From positions 186,001 through 250,000 of the forward strand of contig NZ_CANMJY010000003.1 of NCBI RefSeq assembly GCF_947498345.1: a stretch of DNA of 64,000 nucleotides. Reading direction: 5' to 3'. The DNA comes from an uncultured Winogradskyella sp. Its GTDB lineage: Bacteria; Bacteroidota; Bacteroidia; Flavobacteriales; Flavobacteriaceae. The notes under the pieces are model-generated. The model searched no databases. It was not told the DNA's origin and was given only the letters and a program-made list of their open reading frames with translations. The position numbers and the translations under genes are program-made. Positions 35,046 to 44,123 of this stretch are shown here, piece by piece; position 1 is the stretch's first letter, and every line of letters starts with the position of its first letter.

Positions 35046-35876
35046 ATGAGATTGAAGGGTTTTTATATCATATTTTTTGTGTTTCTTGCGAATACAATTG
35101 AATCGCAAAGCACTGCTTCTAAACAGGTTACAAAATTTACCATAGCTGCTCCACAGTTAGATACTATAAAGACGATTTGGGTGTATTTGCCCAAAGATTA
35201 TCAAAATTCTAAAAAATCGTATCCTGTTATTTACATGCATGATGCCCAAAATTTGTTTGATAATGAAACTTCTTATATTGGGGAATGGGAGATTGATGAA
35301 TATATGAATCAACTTACAGAACACAAAAGCATTATTATTGGTATTGAACATGGTAATGAAAAGCGTATCGATGAATTAACACCTTATACCAATGAAGAGT
35401 ATGGCGGTGGAAAAGGAGATGCTTATCTCAATTTTATAAAAAACACCTTAAAACCTCATGTGGATATTACTTACAGAACAAAATCCAAAGCCGAGTACAC
35501 CACTATTATGGGCGCATCATTAGGAGGTTTGATTTCATTTTATGCTACAGTAAAATATCCTAACACTTTTGGTAAAGCAGGAGTATTCTCTGCATCTTTT
35601 TGGTTTAGTGAAAATATATACGATTTGGTGAAAATTACAGATATACCAGAGTCTTCAAGGTTTTATTTTTTAATTGGAAGTGAAGAAGGAGAATCCATGG
35701 TGCCTGATCAAAAACGCATGGTAGAATTATTACTATCTAAAGGTGTAAAAACAAAACAGATAGAAAACCATATTATAGAAGGAGGAAAGCATAATGAAAC
35801 TTTATGGAAGTCTCATTTTCCTAATGCTTATCAATGGCTAACATCTAAAGAAACACGACAGACATATAATGACTAA
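35046..35876 (+). CDS. Secreted alpha/beta hydrolase (enterochelin-esterase-like, putative esterase family)
   Basis: 276 aa. A signal peptide (about 1-21, ending ESQ) starts at ATG 35046; an in-frame TTG 27 nt upstream is less likely. YPVIYMHDAQNLFD (about 57-70) is the oxyanion and first-strand region, and GASLGGLISFY (about 158-168) is the nucleophile elbow with the catalytic Ser. An Asp/Glu near IGSEEGE (about 212) and His in GGKHNE (about 248) complete the triad. The fold is that of Fes/esterase D-like secreted hydrolases; the substrate may be a siderophore or an acetylated sugar. The DUF1456 gene follows after 10 nt. Confidence 0.82.
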   Translation: MRLKGFYIIFFVFLANTIESQSTASKQVTKFTIAAPQLDTIKTIWVYLPKDYQNSKKSYPVIYMHDAQNLFDNETSYIGEWEIDEYMNQLTEHKSIIIGIEHGNEKRIDELTPYTNEEYGGGKGDAYLNFIKNTLKPHVDITYRTKSKAEYTTIMGASLGGLISFYATVKYPNTFGKAGVFSASFWFSENIYDLVKITDIPESSRFYFLIGSEEGESMVPDQKRMVELLLSKGVKTKQIENHIIEGGKHNETLWKSHFPNAYQWLTSKETRQTYND

Positions 35877-35886
35877 CTATTAATAG

Positions 35887-36129
35887 ATGACAAATAACGA
35901 TATATTTAAAAAGCTAAGAGTAGCACACAAATTAAGAGATGAGGATATTGTAAAAATATTAGAGCTTGTAGACTTTAGAATTTCTAAAAGTGAACTCAAT
36001 GCATTTTTTAGAAGAGAAGACCATCCAAAATATATGGAATGTGGAGATCAGATTCTAAGAAATTTCCTTAATGGACTTATCATTCATTTACGAGGACCAA
36101 TGCCAAAAAAGCAAAAAAAGACATCTTAA
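35887..36129 (+). CDS. DUF1456 family protein, single-domain form
   Basis: 80 aa. One DUF1456 unit: NDIFKKLRVAHKLRDEDIVKIL, then FFRREDHPKYMECGDQ and a LRNFLNGLI helix. E. coli YehS has two such units in 156 aa; here only one is present, followed by a basic tail (KKQKKTS). Probably a small DNA- or protein-binding helical domain; the function is unknown. It is 10 nt after the esterase gene. Confidence 0.82.
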   Translation: MTNNDIFKKLRVAHKLRDEDIVKILELVDFRISKSELNAFFRREDHPKYMECGDQILRNFLNGLIIHLRGPMPKKQKKTS

Positions 36130-36214
36130 ATTATCAACTTCGCAAAAATAAAGCTGCAATTTTTTTGTTATCATTTAAGCATATAACTTGCAATCCTTAA
36201 CTATTATTAAATAG

Positions 36215-36916
36215 ATGTTTGAAACTACCTCAAATCTTTCGCCTTTATTAGATATATCTACAAAGGACATAGTAGACCTCAATAAAAAATATAAACCCTT
36301 AACGGCCAGAGAACGCATTAAGCAACTGTATATTGATTTTAACATTACAGATATAATGTTAACCAGTTCTTTTGCAGCGACTTCAGCTTTTTTATTAAAA
36401 TTAGTTTCAGATATCAATACACAGCAAGAGGTATTTTTTATTGATACTGGCTATCATTTTGATGACACACTTGCTTACAAATCCAAACTAGAGAAAAGAT
36501 ACAAACTCAATGTTACTTCAGTTTCCGCTATAAAAGAAGAACATGAGTTTACAACTAAAGACGAAACCTGGGGAAAAAACCCTGATTTTTGCTGTTCGAT
36601 TAATAAAGTAAAGCCCTTAGATCTTATAAAGCAAAACTATAAAATTTGGATGTCTGGACTTATGGAGTGGCAAAGTGATCATAGATCGACCTTAGATATT
36701 TTTGAACGCCGTGGAGACATTGTAAAATTTTATCCACTTTTAGATATTACAAAAATGCAACGCGATAATTACATTGAAGCGCATAACTTACCGTTTCATC
36801 CACTCGTAGCTAAAGGCTATCACTCTATTGGGTGTACGCATTGTACTGTTCCTGGAGAAGATCGCAGTGGGCGTTGGAATAACAACCCTAAAACAGAATG
36901 TGGGTTGCATTTATAA
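36215..36916 (+). CDS. cysH: Phosphoadenylyl-sulfate/adenylyl-sulfate reductase (CysH family)
   Basis: 233 aa. Reduces activated sulfate to sulfite with thioredoxin. The PP-loop-like start is at TSSFAATSAFLL (about 49-60). FIDTGYHFDDT (about 75) is a family motif. The paired cysteines DFCCS (about 124-127) plus GCTHCT (about 206-211) are the four ligands of a [4Fe-4S] cluster, which points to the APS-using type. The catalytic Cys is in ECGLHL at the C-terminus. The cysDN genes are not in the window. The terminator at 36917-36946 begins right after the stop. Confidence 0.9.
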   Translation: MFETTSNLSPLLDISTKDIVDLNKKYKPLTARERIKQLYIDFNITDIMLTSSFAATSAFLLKLVSDINTQQEVFFIDTGYHFDDTLAYKSKLEKRYKLNVTSVSAIKEEHEFTTKDETWGKNPDFCCSINKVKPLDLIKQNYKIWMSGLMEWQSDHRSTLDIFERRGDIVKFYPLLDITKMQRDNYIEAHNLPFHPLVAKGYHSIGCTHCTVPGEDRSGRWNNNPKTECGLHL

Positions 36917-36946
36917 AAAAATGCGTCTAACATAAGACGCATTTTT
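36917..36946. terminator. Bidirectional terminator between cysH and sucC
   Basis: 12-bp perfect stem AAAAATGCGTCT / AGACGCATTTTT, 6-nt loop, A- and T-runs on both sides. It serves the convergent genes on both strands. Confidence 0.85.
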
Positions 36947-36970
36947 AAAAGTATATCTAATATATTATTA

Positions 36971-38161
36971 CTAAGAAAGTACAGTTTGTACTTTATCAGC
37001 AGCTTCTTGAAATTCTGTTGCACTTAATACATCTAAACCAGAATTATCAATCAATTCTTTTGCAATATCTGCATTGGTACCTTGCAAACGTACAATAATA
37101 GGGACATTAATATTACCCATGTTTTTATAGGCATCAATAACACCTTGCGCTACACGGTCACAACGTACAATTCCTCCAAAAATATTTATAAGAATAGCTT
37201 TTACAGCTGGGTCTTTTAAGATAATCTTAAAGGCTGCCTCTACTCTCGCAGCATCAGCTGTACCTCCAACATCTAAAAAGTTTGCTGGCTCACCACCTGC
37301 TTGCTTAATTAGATCCATTGTTGCCATCGCTAAACCAGCACCATTTACCATACAGCCAACATTTCCGTCTAAATCTACGTAATTAAGTCCTAATTCTCCT
37401 GCTTCTACTTCAATAGGGTTTTCTTCGCGCTTATCTCTTAAAGCTGCTAAATCTTTATGTCTAAATAAGGCATTACCATCTAAAGTGACTTTAGAGTCTA
37501 CTGCCATTATTTTATCATCACTAGTTTTTAAAACCGGATTAATTTCAAATAAAGACGCATCAGACTTTACATAAGCTGTATATAATGCAGATACAAATTT
37601 TGTCATTTCTTTAAAAGCTGCACCAGATAAGCCTAAGTTAAATGCCACACGACGTGCTTGGAAACCAAGAAGCCCTAAAGCAGGATCAATTTCTTCAGTA
37701 AAAATTAAATGTGGTGTTTCTTCAGCTACGGTTTCAATATCCATTCCACCTTCAGTAGAATACATAATCATATTCTTGCCGTTAGCTCTATTTAAAAGCA
37801 CAGACATATAATATTCTTCTGGCTCGTTATCACCAGGATAGTATACATCTTCAGCGATTAATACCTGATGTACTTTTTTACCTTCGGCAGATGTTTGAGG
37901 TGTTATCAAATTCATACCTATGATTTGTCCTGCTATATCCTTAACCTCATCTAAGTTTTTTGCTAACTTAACACCACCACCTTTTCCACGTCCACCTGCA
38001 TGAACCTGAGCTTTGATAACATGCCAACCTGTGCCTGTTTCTTCGGTTAATTTTTTAGCCGCAGCTACAGCTTCATCAGCGGTTTGAGCTACGATGCCAC
38101 GTTGTATACGCACTCCAAAACTACTTAATAATTCTTTTCCTTGATATTCGTGTAAATTCAT
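36971..38161 (-). CDS. sucC: Succinate-CoA ligase, ADP-forming, beta subunit
   Basis: 396 aa. Makes ATP (or GTP) from succinyl-CoA in the TCA cycle with SucD. Start ATG 38161 gives MNLHEYQGKELL, the family start; an ATG 33 nt upstream is rejected. The ATP-grasp domain is in the first 240 residues (KAQVHAGGRGKGGGVKLA at about 44-61). The CoA-ligase domain follows, with GGTADAARVE and FGGIVRCDRVAQGV (about 340-353). sucD is not adjacent, which is usual in flavobacteria. Two -7 candidates and a palindrome (38182-38199) lie upstream. Confidence 0.96.
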   Translation of the reverse strand: MNLHEYQGKELLSSFGVRIQRGIVAQTADEAVAAAKKLTEETGTGWHVIKAQVHAGGRGKGGGVKLAKNLDEVKDIAGQIIGMNLITPQTSAEGKKVHQVLIAEDVYYPGDNEPEEYYMSVLLNRANGKNMIMYSTEGGMDIETVAEETPHLIFTEEIDPALGLLGFQARRVAFNLGLSGAAFKEMTKFVSALYTAYVKSDASLFEINPVLKTSDDKIMAVDSKVTLDGNALFRHKDLAALRDKREENPIEVEAGELGLNYVDLDGNVGCMVNGAGLAMATMDLIKQAGGEPANFLDVGGTADAARVEAAFKIILKDPAVKAILINIFGGIVRCDRVAQGVIDAYKNMGNINVPIIVRLQGTNADIAKELIDNSGLDVLSATEFQEAADKVQTVLS

Positions 38162-38181
38162 AATAAATATTCTATTTATAG

Positions 38182-38199
38182 TTTCCTTGACCAAGGAAA
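38182..38199. promoter_or_regulatory. Palindrome in the sucC leader, possible operator
   Basis: TTTCCTTG-AC-CAAGGAAA, a perfect 8-bp inverted repeat, between the nearest -7 candidate (38205-38212) and the sucC ATG. Its position, just downstream of the expected transcription start, suits a repressor site. Confidence 0.4.
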
Positions 38200-38204
38200 T
38201 CTCT

Positions 38205-38212
38205 CAAATTTA
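38205..38212 (-). promoter_or_regulatory. -7 box candidate of sucC
   Basis: Reverse strand TAAATTTG, matching TAnnTTTG, 43 nt before the ATG. A second candidate TATTTTTG lies at 38223-38230. Confidence 0.45.
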
Positions 38213-38279
38213 TTTCGTGGCACAAAAATAATCAACCATAATCGTATTACCAATATTTTAAAAACTATTATTAGAGATA

Positions 38280-38936
38280 TTATAGTTTTAAACGTTTAAT
38301 CACAGAAAATGCTTTATCAACAAGATTATCCTCTACTAAAACCGTAAATTCATTAGTCGTAGAAATGACTTCATAAAGCGTAACACCTTCCCAGGCTAAC
38401 TTTTTAAATATATGATAATAAAGACCAACAACTTTAGAGTTCTCTTTTGGAAGTGATATCGTGATGGCAGATAAATTTTCTTGTAAACCTATTTGCTCTT
38501 CATCTTTAAATTCACTGAGAACTGTGTTTTTTTCAGAACTAGATATTACAATATTGCTTTCGTAAATTCCACGGGTAAAAGCATAAAAAATATGATCCTT
38601 TAAATTTAAGCTATCTAAGACTCCTGTATTACAATTAATTATGGTCTTTGAATTTTTAAATGTAAAATCACTTAAGCCAGAGCGTACTGTAATGTCTCCT
38701 AAATTATTAAATACATGCTTTAATTTTATTGAAGTGCTGGTATTTAAAGGTTGGTTATAGCGTCGTAAAGCCATCATTATTGCTCCTGTCTTCACATCCT
38801 TATGAAGCATTTTAGATACTGATATCTGTAAATTAGAGGCAAGTGCTGAGAAATTAATTATTTGCTCATTAAGAGCTTCTTCTATAAATGGTTTCGAGGC
38901 AATTATTTCTTCTACACAAGAGGATATAGTTTTCAT
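38280..38936 (-). CDS. Orphan ACT-domain-like regulatory protein next to lysA
   Basis: 218 aa. Residues 1-65 are helical (V.EIIASKPFIEEALNEQIINFSALA, split), containing KTGAIMMALRRY. The C-terminal 75 residues read as an ACT-type beta-alpha-beta pair (SAITISLPKENSKVVGLYY and EVISTTNEFTVLVEDNLVDKAFSVI, split) resembling the regulatory part of aspartokinase. No kinase domain is present. Relatives are often annotated as aspartate kinase. It is divergent from lysA, with 107 bp between starts, so it may sense lysine or DAP. That role is inferred. Confidence 0.65.
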   Translation of the reverse strand: MKTISSCVEEIIASKPFIEEALNEQIINFSALASNLQISVSKMLHKDVKTGAIMMALRRYNQPLNTSTSIKLKHVFNNLGDITVRSGLSDFTFKNSKTIINCNTGVLDSLNLKDHIFYAFTRGIYESNIVISSSEKNTVLSEFKDEEQIGLQENLSAITISLPKENSKVVGLYYHIFKKLAWEGVTLYEVISTTNEFTVLVEDNLVDKAFSVIKRLKL

Positions 38937-39012
38937 AATTGTTTATTATTTAACAATTTGTGTAAAATTAGTAAAATTTTAATGATTTCATCTTTTAAAC
39001 CTTAAGAAGTTA

Positions 39013-39020
39013 TAGTTTTG
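39013..39020 (+). promoter_or_regulatory. -7 box of lysA
   Basis: TAGTTTTG, matching TAnnTTTG, 23 nt before the lysA ATG. Confidence 0.55.
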
Positions 39021-39043
39021 ATTTCTAAAAATGGAAATAGAAC

Positions 39044-40249
39044 ATGAAAAATAAAACACTTTTACAAATCGCTAAGGATTATGGCAGTCCTGTTTATGTC
39101 TATGATGCCGAAACTATTACTTCTCAATACAAACGTTTAATTAATGCCTTTAGTAAGGTAAAACAATTAAGACTCAACTATGCGGTTAAAGCACTTTCAA
39201 ATATTTCTGTATTGAAATTATTTAATGTTCTTGGAGCTGGCTTAGATACTGTATCTATCCAAGAAGTGCAATTAGGACTAAAAGCAGGCTTTAAACCAGA
39301 AAACATAATTTATACGCCTAATGGTGTATCTCTGGAAGAAATAGAAACCGCAGCAAAGTTTGGAGTACAAATAAACATTGATAATCTTTCAATACTAGAA
39401 CAGTTTGGCACAAAATACCCAAACATCCCAGTTTGTATTCGTATTAATCCACATGTTATGGCAGGTGGAAACACTAATATTTCTGTTGGGCACATAGATA
39501 GTAAATTTGGTATTTCTATTCATCAGATTCCCTTGTTACTTCGTATTGTAAAAAATACAAATATGAATATCAATGGCATTCATATGCATACCGGAAGTGA
39601 TATTTTAGATATAGATGTATTTTTATACGCCAGTGAAATTCTGTTTGAAACGGCTAAACATTTTAAAAATTTAGATTTCATAGATTTTGGCTCGGGTTTT
39701 AAAGTACCCTATAAAACTGGTGATATAGAAACTAATATAGAAGAGCTAGGAGAAAAACTATCAAAACGTTTTAACGAATTCTGTAAAGACTATGGAAAAG
39801 AATTAACCTTAGCTTTTGAGCCTGGAAAATTCTTAGTTAGCGAAGCTGGAGTATTTTTAGCCAAAGTAAATGCAGTAAAACAAACCACATCAACCGTTTT
39901 TGCTCAGATTGATTCTGGTTTTAACCATTTAATACGACCAATGCTCTACGGTTCTCAACACGAGATTATTAATATTTCTAATCCTAAAGGAAGAGAACGT
40001 TTTTATTCAATAGTAGGATACATTTGCGAAACAGATACGTTTGCCAATAACAGAAGGATTAATGAAATTAACGAGGGAGATATCCTTAGTTTTAAAAATG
40101 CTGGCGCATATTGCTTTAGCATGGCAAGTAATTACAATTCTAGATACAGACCTGCTGAAGTATTAATCTACAATGGAAAAGCACGTCTTATTAGAAAACG
40201 AGAAACTTTTGATGACATATTAAATAATCAAATTGAAATTGCCTTATAA
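39044..40249 (+). CDS. lysA: Diaminopimelate decarboxylase
   Basis: 401 aa, PLP-dependent, last step of lysine synthesis. LNYAVKALSN (about 45-54) carries the PLP lysine. HMHTGSDI (about 181) and the following DFGSGFKVPY are TIM-barrel phosphate-binding motifs. CETDTFA (about 330) gives the catalytic Cys-Glu pair of the partner subunit, and GAYCFSMASNYNSR (about 354-367) closes the site. Start ATG 39044 follows a -7 box; an out-of-frame ATG at 39031 is ignored. dapD for the same pathway is at 2290. Confidence 0.96.
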   Translation: MKNKTLLQIAKDYGSPVYVYDAETITSQYKRLINAFSKVKQLRLNYAVKALSNISVLKLFNVLGAGLDTVSIQEVQLGLKAGFKPENIIYTPNGVSLEEIETAAKFGVQINIDNLSILEQFGTKYPNIPVCIRINPHVMAGGNTNISVGHIDSKFGISIHQIPLLLRIVKNTNMNINGIHMHTGSDILDIDVFLYASEILFETAKHFKNLDFIDFGSGFKVPYKTGDIETNIEELGEKLSKRFNEFCKDYGKELTLAFEPGKFLVSEAGVFLAKVNAVKQTTSTVFAQIDSGFNHLIRPMLYGSQHEIINISNPKGRERFYSIVGYICETDTFANNRRINEINEGDILSFKNAGAYCFSMASNYNSRYRPAEVLIYNGKARLIRKRETFDDILNNQIEIAL

Positions 40250-40308
40250 AAGTTTTAGACACTACTTTTTTTATACCTTTATCTAATATATTCCAAACGG
40301 GAAGATCG

Positions 40309-40422
40309 ATGACTGGATTTGACATAGTTATGGTAATAGCCATAATTCTTTTTGCTAGATTAGGTATACGTTTAGTATCCAGATATATTAAAATGAAACG
40401 AGAAAATGAAGAAGAAAAATAA
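40309..40422 (+). CDS. Small single-span membrane protein (37 aa)
   Basis: A short ORF, MTGFDIVMVIAIILFARLG then IRLVSRYIKMKRENEEEK, with one hydrophobic helix (residues 4-20) and a basic-then-acidic tail. It fills the gap between lysA and the DUF6090 gene, ending 9 nt before the latter's ATG, so it may be co-transcribed. The composition is that of real small membrane proteins. No family is recognised, and no ribosome-binding site helps, as is normal in this phylum. Confidence 0.45.
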   Translation: MTGFDIVMVIAIILFARLGIRLVSRYIKMKRENEEEK

Positions 40423-40431
40423 GAGGAAACT

Positions 40432-41169
40432 ATGATTAGTATTTTTAGAAAAATTAGAAGAAAGTTCTTTTCTAATAAAGTAAGTAACTATCTGCTTTAT
40501 GCTATAGGCGAAATTATTCTGGTAATGATAGGTATTTTGTTAGCCTTGCAAGTAAATAACTGGAATGAAGAACGGAAACAAAATAAAGAGCTAATAGGTG
40601 TACTAAAAACTATCCACAATGATATGGTTGTTGATACAACTTCTGCATCTGGAATCATAAAGTTTTACCAAGAAAACTCAAAGAATAGTATTAAGATTAT
40701 CAATAGAGAAGTAACCATGGATAATTATAAAGATAATGTACAATGTTTTGGTTTGGTTACAACCTACCAGCCTTTTAATATTCAACGTAATGGATTTGAG
40801 CGCTTAAAGATGATTTCTGAAACGAATAGTATTAAAAAAGATTCTTTAATTAATGATATTATAACCGTTTATTCTCAATTTTTACCATTAATAGATAAGA
40901 GTAATGAACGTATGGAAAATGAAATTATGTCCAATTTTAATGCGTATAAAAACAATGAATGGTTTGTTGATTTATTTCAAAATAATTTGAATGATAAAAT
41001 TGTTGAATATTTTGTTTTAAGTGAAGATTACAGAAAAAGAGTTGTGTCTCACAATATTTTAGCTGCCAGAAACCATTTGGCATTAACTAAAAGTTACGTT
41101 AACAATGTTGAAAAAATTTTAGAAAGTATTAACCACCGTTTAACATTAAATGAAAGTCTTCTGGATTAA
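40432..41169 (+). CDS. DUF6090 family membrane-anchored protein
   Basis: 245 aa. The N-terminal start MISIFRKIRRKFFSN with NYLLYAIGEIILVMIGILLAL (split; about 19-40) and QVNNWNEERK is the DUF6090 signature: a basic patch, one transmembrane helix, then a conserved NW motif. The rest (about 50-245) is a helical extracytoplasmic domain with alternating charged residues. Such genes are common and often clustered in flavobacteria. The function is unknown. Confidence 0.85.
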   Translation: MISIFRKIRRKFFSNKVSNYLLYAIGEIILVMIGILLALQVNNWNEERKQNKELIGVLKTIHNDMVVDTTSASGIIKFYQENSKNSIKIINREVTMDNYKDNVQCFGLVTTYQPFNIQRNGFERLKMISETNSIKKDSLINDIITVYSQFLPLIDKSNERMENEIMSNFNAYKNNEWFVDLFQNNLNDKIVEYFVLSEDYRKRVVSHNILAARNHLALTKSYVNNVEKILESINHRLTLNESLLD

Positions 41170-41184
41170 AGAATAAAAAAGTAA

Positions 41185-42822
41185 TTATATTTTAATTGGA
41201 TCTTTAGTTTTCTTTAATGGTGAGTTTACCCAATAAGTATTAATATCAAAATTAGGTGGATTAGTGTAAGTTGCTGACAATGGTAAGTTTTTATTGACAT
41301 AAATAAGGTTGGGCACAGGTTCTTTATTCTCAAAAATCTCTTGTGTAAAAAACTCTCTAAATTGAAACCCTTTCAATTTAGTGTCCTTATTGAGTTTAAC
41401 TCCAGATACATCTTTAATATTTTTGAGTTCACAAGAAAAATCTTCTGATTTTATCTTCTTCTTATTTACATTCTCTCCAAGAGTCCAATCAACAACCTCA
41501 ACTTTTACTATTTTATCATCGACTAATTCAATTTTTTTTACTGTTAATTTCTTAGTCTTATATTTTAGTTTAAATCTACTTTTTTTACTTAATGAAGATT
41601 CGTCTACAGGTTTATTAAATGTAATATAAAAAACTTCATCTTTAACATTAAACTCTAACTCTACAACTCTAAACGGGTTAGGTTCTTTAATAATGAATCT
41701 ATTATTAAAAGTCATATAGTTTAAGTACATCTTATTATTTACTTGTTTGTATTCTACATTGATTTCGTAAAGTGTTCTTAAACGCTCTTCAGATTGAAAA
41801 TTTGTTCCATTATTCCCTAATGATTTGTTCTGCTCAAATTGTTCATTCTCTAGAATCTTATAAGTTATTTTGTAAATGGAATAATCATCTTTAGCTATAT
41901 AAATTTCACCTTTAGCTTTAAACTTTTTATCATCAGAGTTTTCTGATAAAAATGAGATTTCATAAAGTGGGGTATCATTAATATATTTAATCTTTTCAAA
42001 TTTAAAGACATGATTATTGATAAAATCATCCTTAAATTTATCTACAAATGAAAAACTGAGCTTATTATAGTTACGAATTGGATTGTGAACATTCAATATC
42101 TCTAATTCATTACTTAAAGTATTAATAAATATGGCACTATTATCCTTATTTATAATTTTAGAATCACCATAAACGCTTTTCTGCAGTAGAGAATCTTGGT
42201 AATAGTTTTTATTTCTATTATAAGAATACATTGCAGTAACATTATTTTTAAACCAAAATTTACTGGTTTGAAAACCTGCATCAAATGTCTCTAAAATAAA
42301 TTCATTTAGGTTATAATAGTTATTATTAACCAATTGATAATCTCGGTAATAAGCCATATAAGAATGTGGTGCCTTTGGGTAATTTACTGGAATTTTTTTA
42401 ATAGCCTCTTTAATAATACTCTCTGGCGTAATATGCGTTAATGCTTTAGAATTTTTAGTGTTTTTCTTAGTTTGTGCTATAATTAAGACTTCATTTAAAG
42501 CTTCAGTTTTTGGTTTTAAGTATATTGTATTTAATACACTGACATCAAGTGTTCTTATATCTACTGTCAGTGTTTCAAAACCTATAGAAGAAATCGTTAC
42601 GAATACATTTGAAGTAACATATTCAATTGGCAATCTAAATCCACCATCTTCATCTGCTATTACGCCTTTTTGTTCTCCTTTAAATTGAATTGTCGCATAT
42701 GAAACTGGATATTTACTTTCGACATCTAGTACTTTACATAATATCTCATTTGAATTTTGAGCAATAGATATTGCACAAACACTGATTAAACATAAAAAAG
42801 TAAATACGTATTTAACTTTCAT
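41185..42822 (-). CDS. Secreted protein with carboxypeptidase-like regulatory domain (545 aa)
   Basis: Signal peptide about 1-21 (ending SIAQ). Residues 25-110 are a CarboxypepD-reg-like beta-sandwich: KVLDVESKYPVSYATIQFKG, DEDGGFRLP, and ISSIGFETLTVDI, the pattern found ahead of TonB-dependent receptors. A junction YLKPKTEALNEVLIIAQ follows, but no receptor plug or barrel. The remaining 400 residues (KAPHSYMAYYRDYQLVNNNYY and beyond) are a beta-rich domain found in many Bacteroidota outer-membrane or periplasmic proteins of unknown role. It converges on the DUF6090 gene. Confidence 0.8.
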   Translation of the reverse strand: MKVKYVFTFLCLISVCAISIAQNSNEILCKVLDVESKYPVSYATIQFKGEQKGVIADEDGGFRLPIEYVTSNVFVTISSIGFETLTVDIRTLDVSVLNTIYLKPKTEALNEVLIIAQTKKNTKNSKALTHITPESIIKEAIKKIPVNYPKAPHSYMAYYRDYQLVNNNYYNLNEFILETFDAGFQTSKFWFKNNVTAMYSYNRNKNYYQDSLLQKSVYGDSKIINKDNSAIFINTLSNELEILNVHNPIRNYNKLSFSFVDKFKDDFINNHVFKFEKIKYINDTPLYEISFLSENSDDKKFKAKGEIYIAKDDYSIYKITYKILENEQFEQNKSLGNNGTNFQSEERLRTLYEINVEYKQVNNKMYLNYMTFNNRFIIKEPNPFRVVELEFNVKDEVFYITFNKPVDESSLSKKSRFKLKYKTKKLTVKKIELVDDKIVKVEVVDWTLGENVNKKKIKSEDFSCELKNIKDVSGVKLNKDTKLKGFQFREFFTQEIFENKEPVPNLIYVNKNLPLSATYTNPPNFDINTYWVNSPLKKTKDPIKI

Positions 42823-42874
42823 AAAAGCTTGATTTGGTTTAATTATATAACGTTAAAATTATACCTATATATTA

Positions 42875-43252
42875 TTAAACATCTTTATAAAAAATCAGTC
42901 CATTACTATATAAATCATAAAAAGCAAACTCCTTAGTTCCCCAAGGTGTCGCTTTTAAAGCTGTATTATTATGAAATACATTTTGAGGTTTATACTCCTC
43001 AAATAATGCGTCAATGTTATCGACATAAATTCTAAGCATAGGTCTATCTAAACCAGCAATCCATTCGCTTTCATCATGCCATTGTAAGTGAATCTCAATT
43101 CCGTCTCTTTGTACACCTGCATAACCTTGAGCACTAGTTGTATCTGTAAATGCCAATTCAAAACCTAATTTTTTCACATAATAAGCTACAGCTTTGGTCG
43201 TATCTTTTACTGGTAATACTGGATGAATTTGTTTTAAATAACCCGATTTCAT
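42875..43252 (-). CDS. VOC family protein (glyoxalase/bleomycin resistance-like)
   Basis: 125 aa, one vicinal-oxygen-chelate domain: HPVLPVKDTTKAVAYYVKKLGFEL at the start (split), GVQRDGIEIHLQWHD in the middle and KEFAFYDLYSNGLIFY at the end. His/Glu metal ligands are plausible (H9, H55, and a late Asp). It resembles bleomycin-resistance-type proteins, which bind ligands rather than catalyse. Standing alone, no substrate can be given. Confidence 0.83.
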   Translation of the reverse strand: MKSGYLKQIHPVLPVKDTTKAVAYYVKKLGFELAFTDTTSAQGYAGVQRDGIEIHLQWHDESEWIAGLDRPMLRIYVDNIDALFEEYKPQNVFHNNTALKATPWGTKEFAFYDLYSNGLIFYKDV

Positions 43253-43313
43253 TTCTTTTTTAATATTTATCTTTATAAATGTAACAATTTAATTAAACGG
43301 TTCTCTTTAATAC

Positions 43314-44123
43314 ATGAAAAGAATTCTCCTTTTAGTTATTTGGTTTTGTTTTAGCCAAAATACAGTAGCACAAACTATAAAAGTTTCTAAACGGGTAAGC
43401 GAGGACTCCATATATCTAGATTTTATTAACCCGTTTTACGCACCAATGGAAATGAATCTATATCCATTAGATTCGACAAAATCAATTATAAAAGTTAACT
43501 CCTACGGTATCTTAAAATATAACGACACTCTAAAAAATGCTTTAGTTATTCCTATAAACAAGATTAAAGATACCACTAAAATAAGTGTCAAACCATTTAT
43601 AAGTTTTAAAGCAAATTTTGGTGACCCAAATAATATTATTGATGAGAACTACCGCTATAGCTTGCCTTATCCAATAGGTGAAAAATACAAAATTGTTCAG
43701 TCTTTTGGCGGCAAGTTTTCGCATAACAAACCGCACTCAAAATATGCCATTGACTTTGGAACTAAAGTCGGAGATACAATTACAGCAGTTAGAGATGGTA
43801 TTGTGTTTTTTGTAAAAGAAGACTCAAAGGAACATTGTAGAACCCGAAAGTGCGTGGATAAGGGCAATAAGGTTTTAATTCTACATAATGATGGTACTAT
43901 GGCACATTATGTACATCTAGATTTTGAAGGTGCCATAGTAGAGGTTGGTGATACAGTTGAAGTTGGACAACCCATTGCAATATCTGGTATGACAGGATTC
44001 ACCACTACACCTCATCTACATTTAGTGATATACAAATCTGGAGGTATATCTATTCCATTTTATTTTAAAGGTCAAAAAAGAAAAAAACTAAGACAAGGAA
44101 AATATTATAGAAGATTACATTGA
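43314..44123 (+). CDS. Secreted M23 family metallopeptidase (LytM-like)
   Basis: 269 aa. Signal peptide about 1-19 (ending VAQ). Residues 20-115 are a beta-rich pro-region. The peptidase is at about 120-240: HSKYAIDFG (first His and Asp ligands), AVRDGIVFFVKED, AHYVHLD, and HLHLVIY (ligand His pair). It probably cuts peptide cross-links in peptidoglycan. A pair of Cys in HCRTRKCV (about 182-187) may be disulfide bonded. It converges with the DinB-like gene with no gap between stops. Confidence 0.87.
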   Translation: MKRILLLVIWFCFSQNTVAQTIKVSKRVSEDSIYLDFINPFYAPMEMNLYPLDSTKSIIKVNSYGILKYNDTLKNALVIPINKIKDTTKISVKPFISFKANFGDPNNIIDENYRYSLPYPIGEKYKIVQSFGGKFSHNKPHSKYAIDFGTKVGDTITAVRDGIVFFVKEDSKEHCRTRKCVDKGNKVLILHNDGTMAHYVHLDFEGAIVEVGDTVEVGQPIAISGMTGFTTTPHLHLVIYKSGGISIPFYFKGQKRKKLRQGKYYRRLH

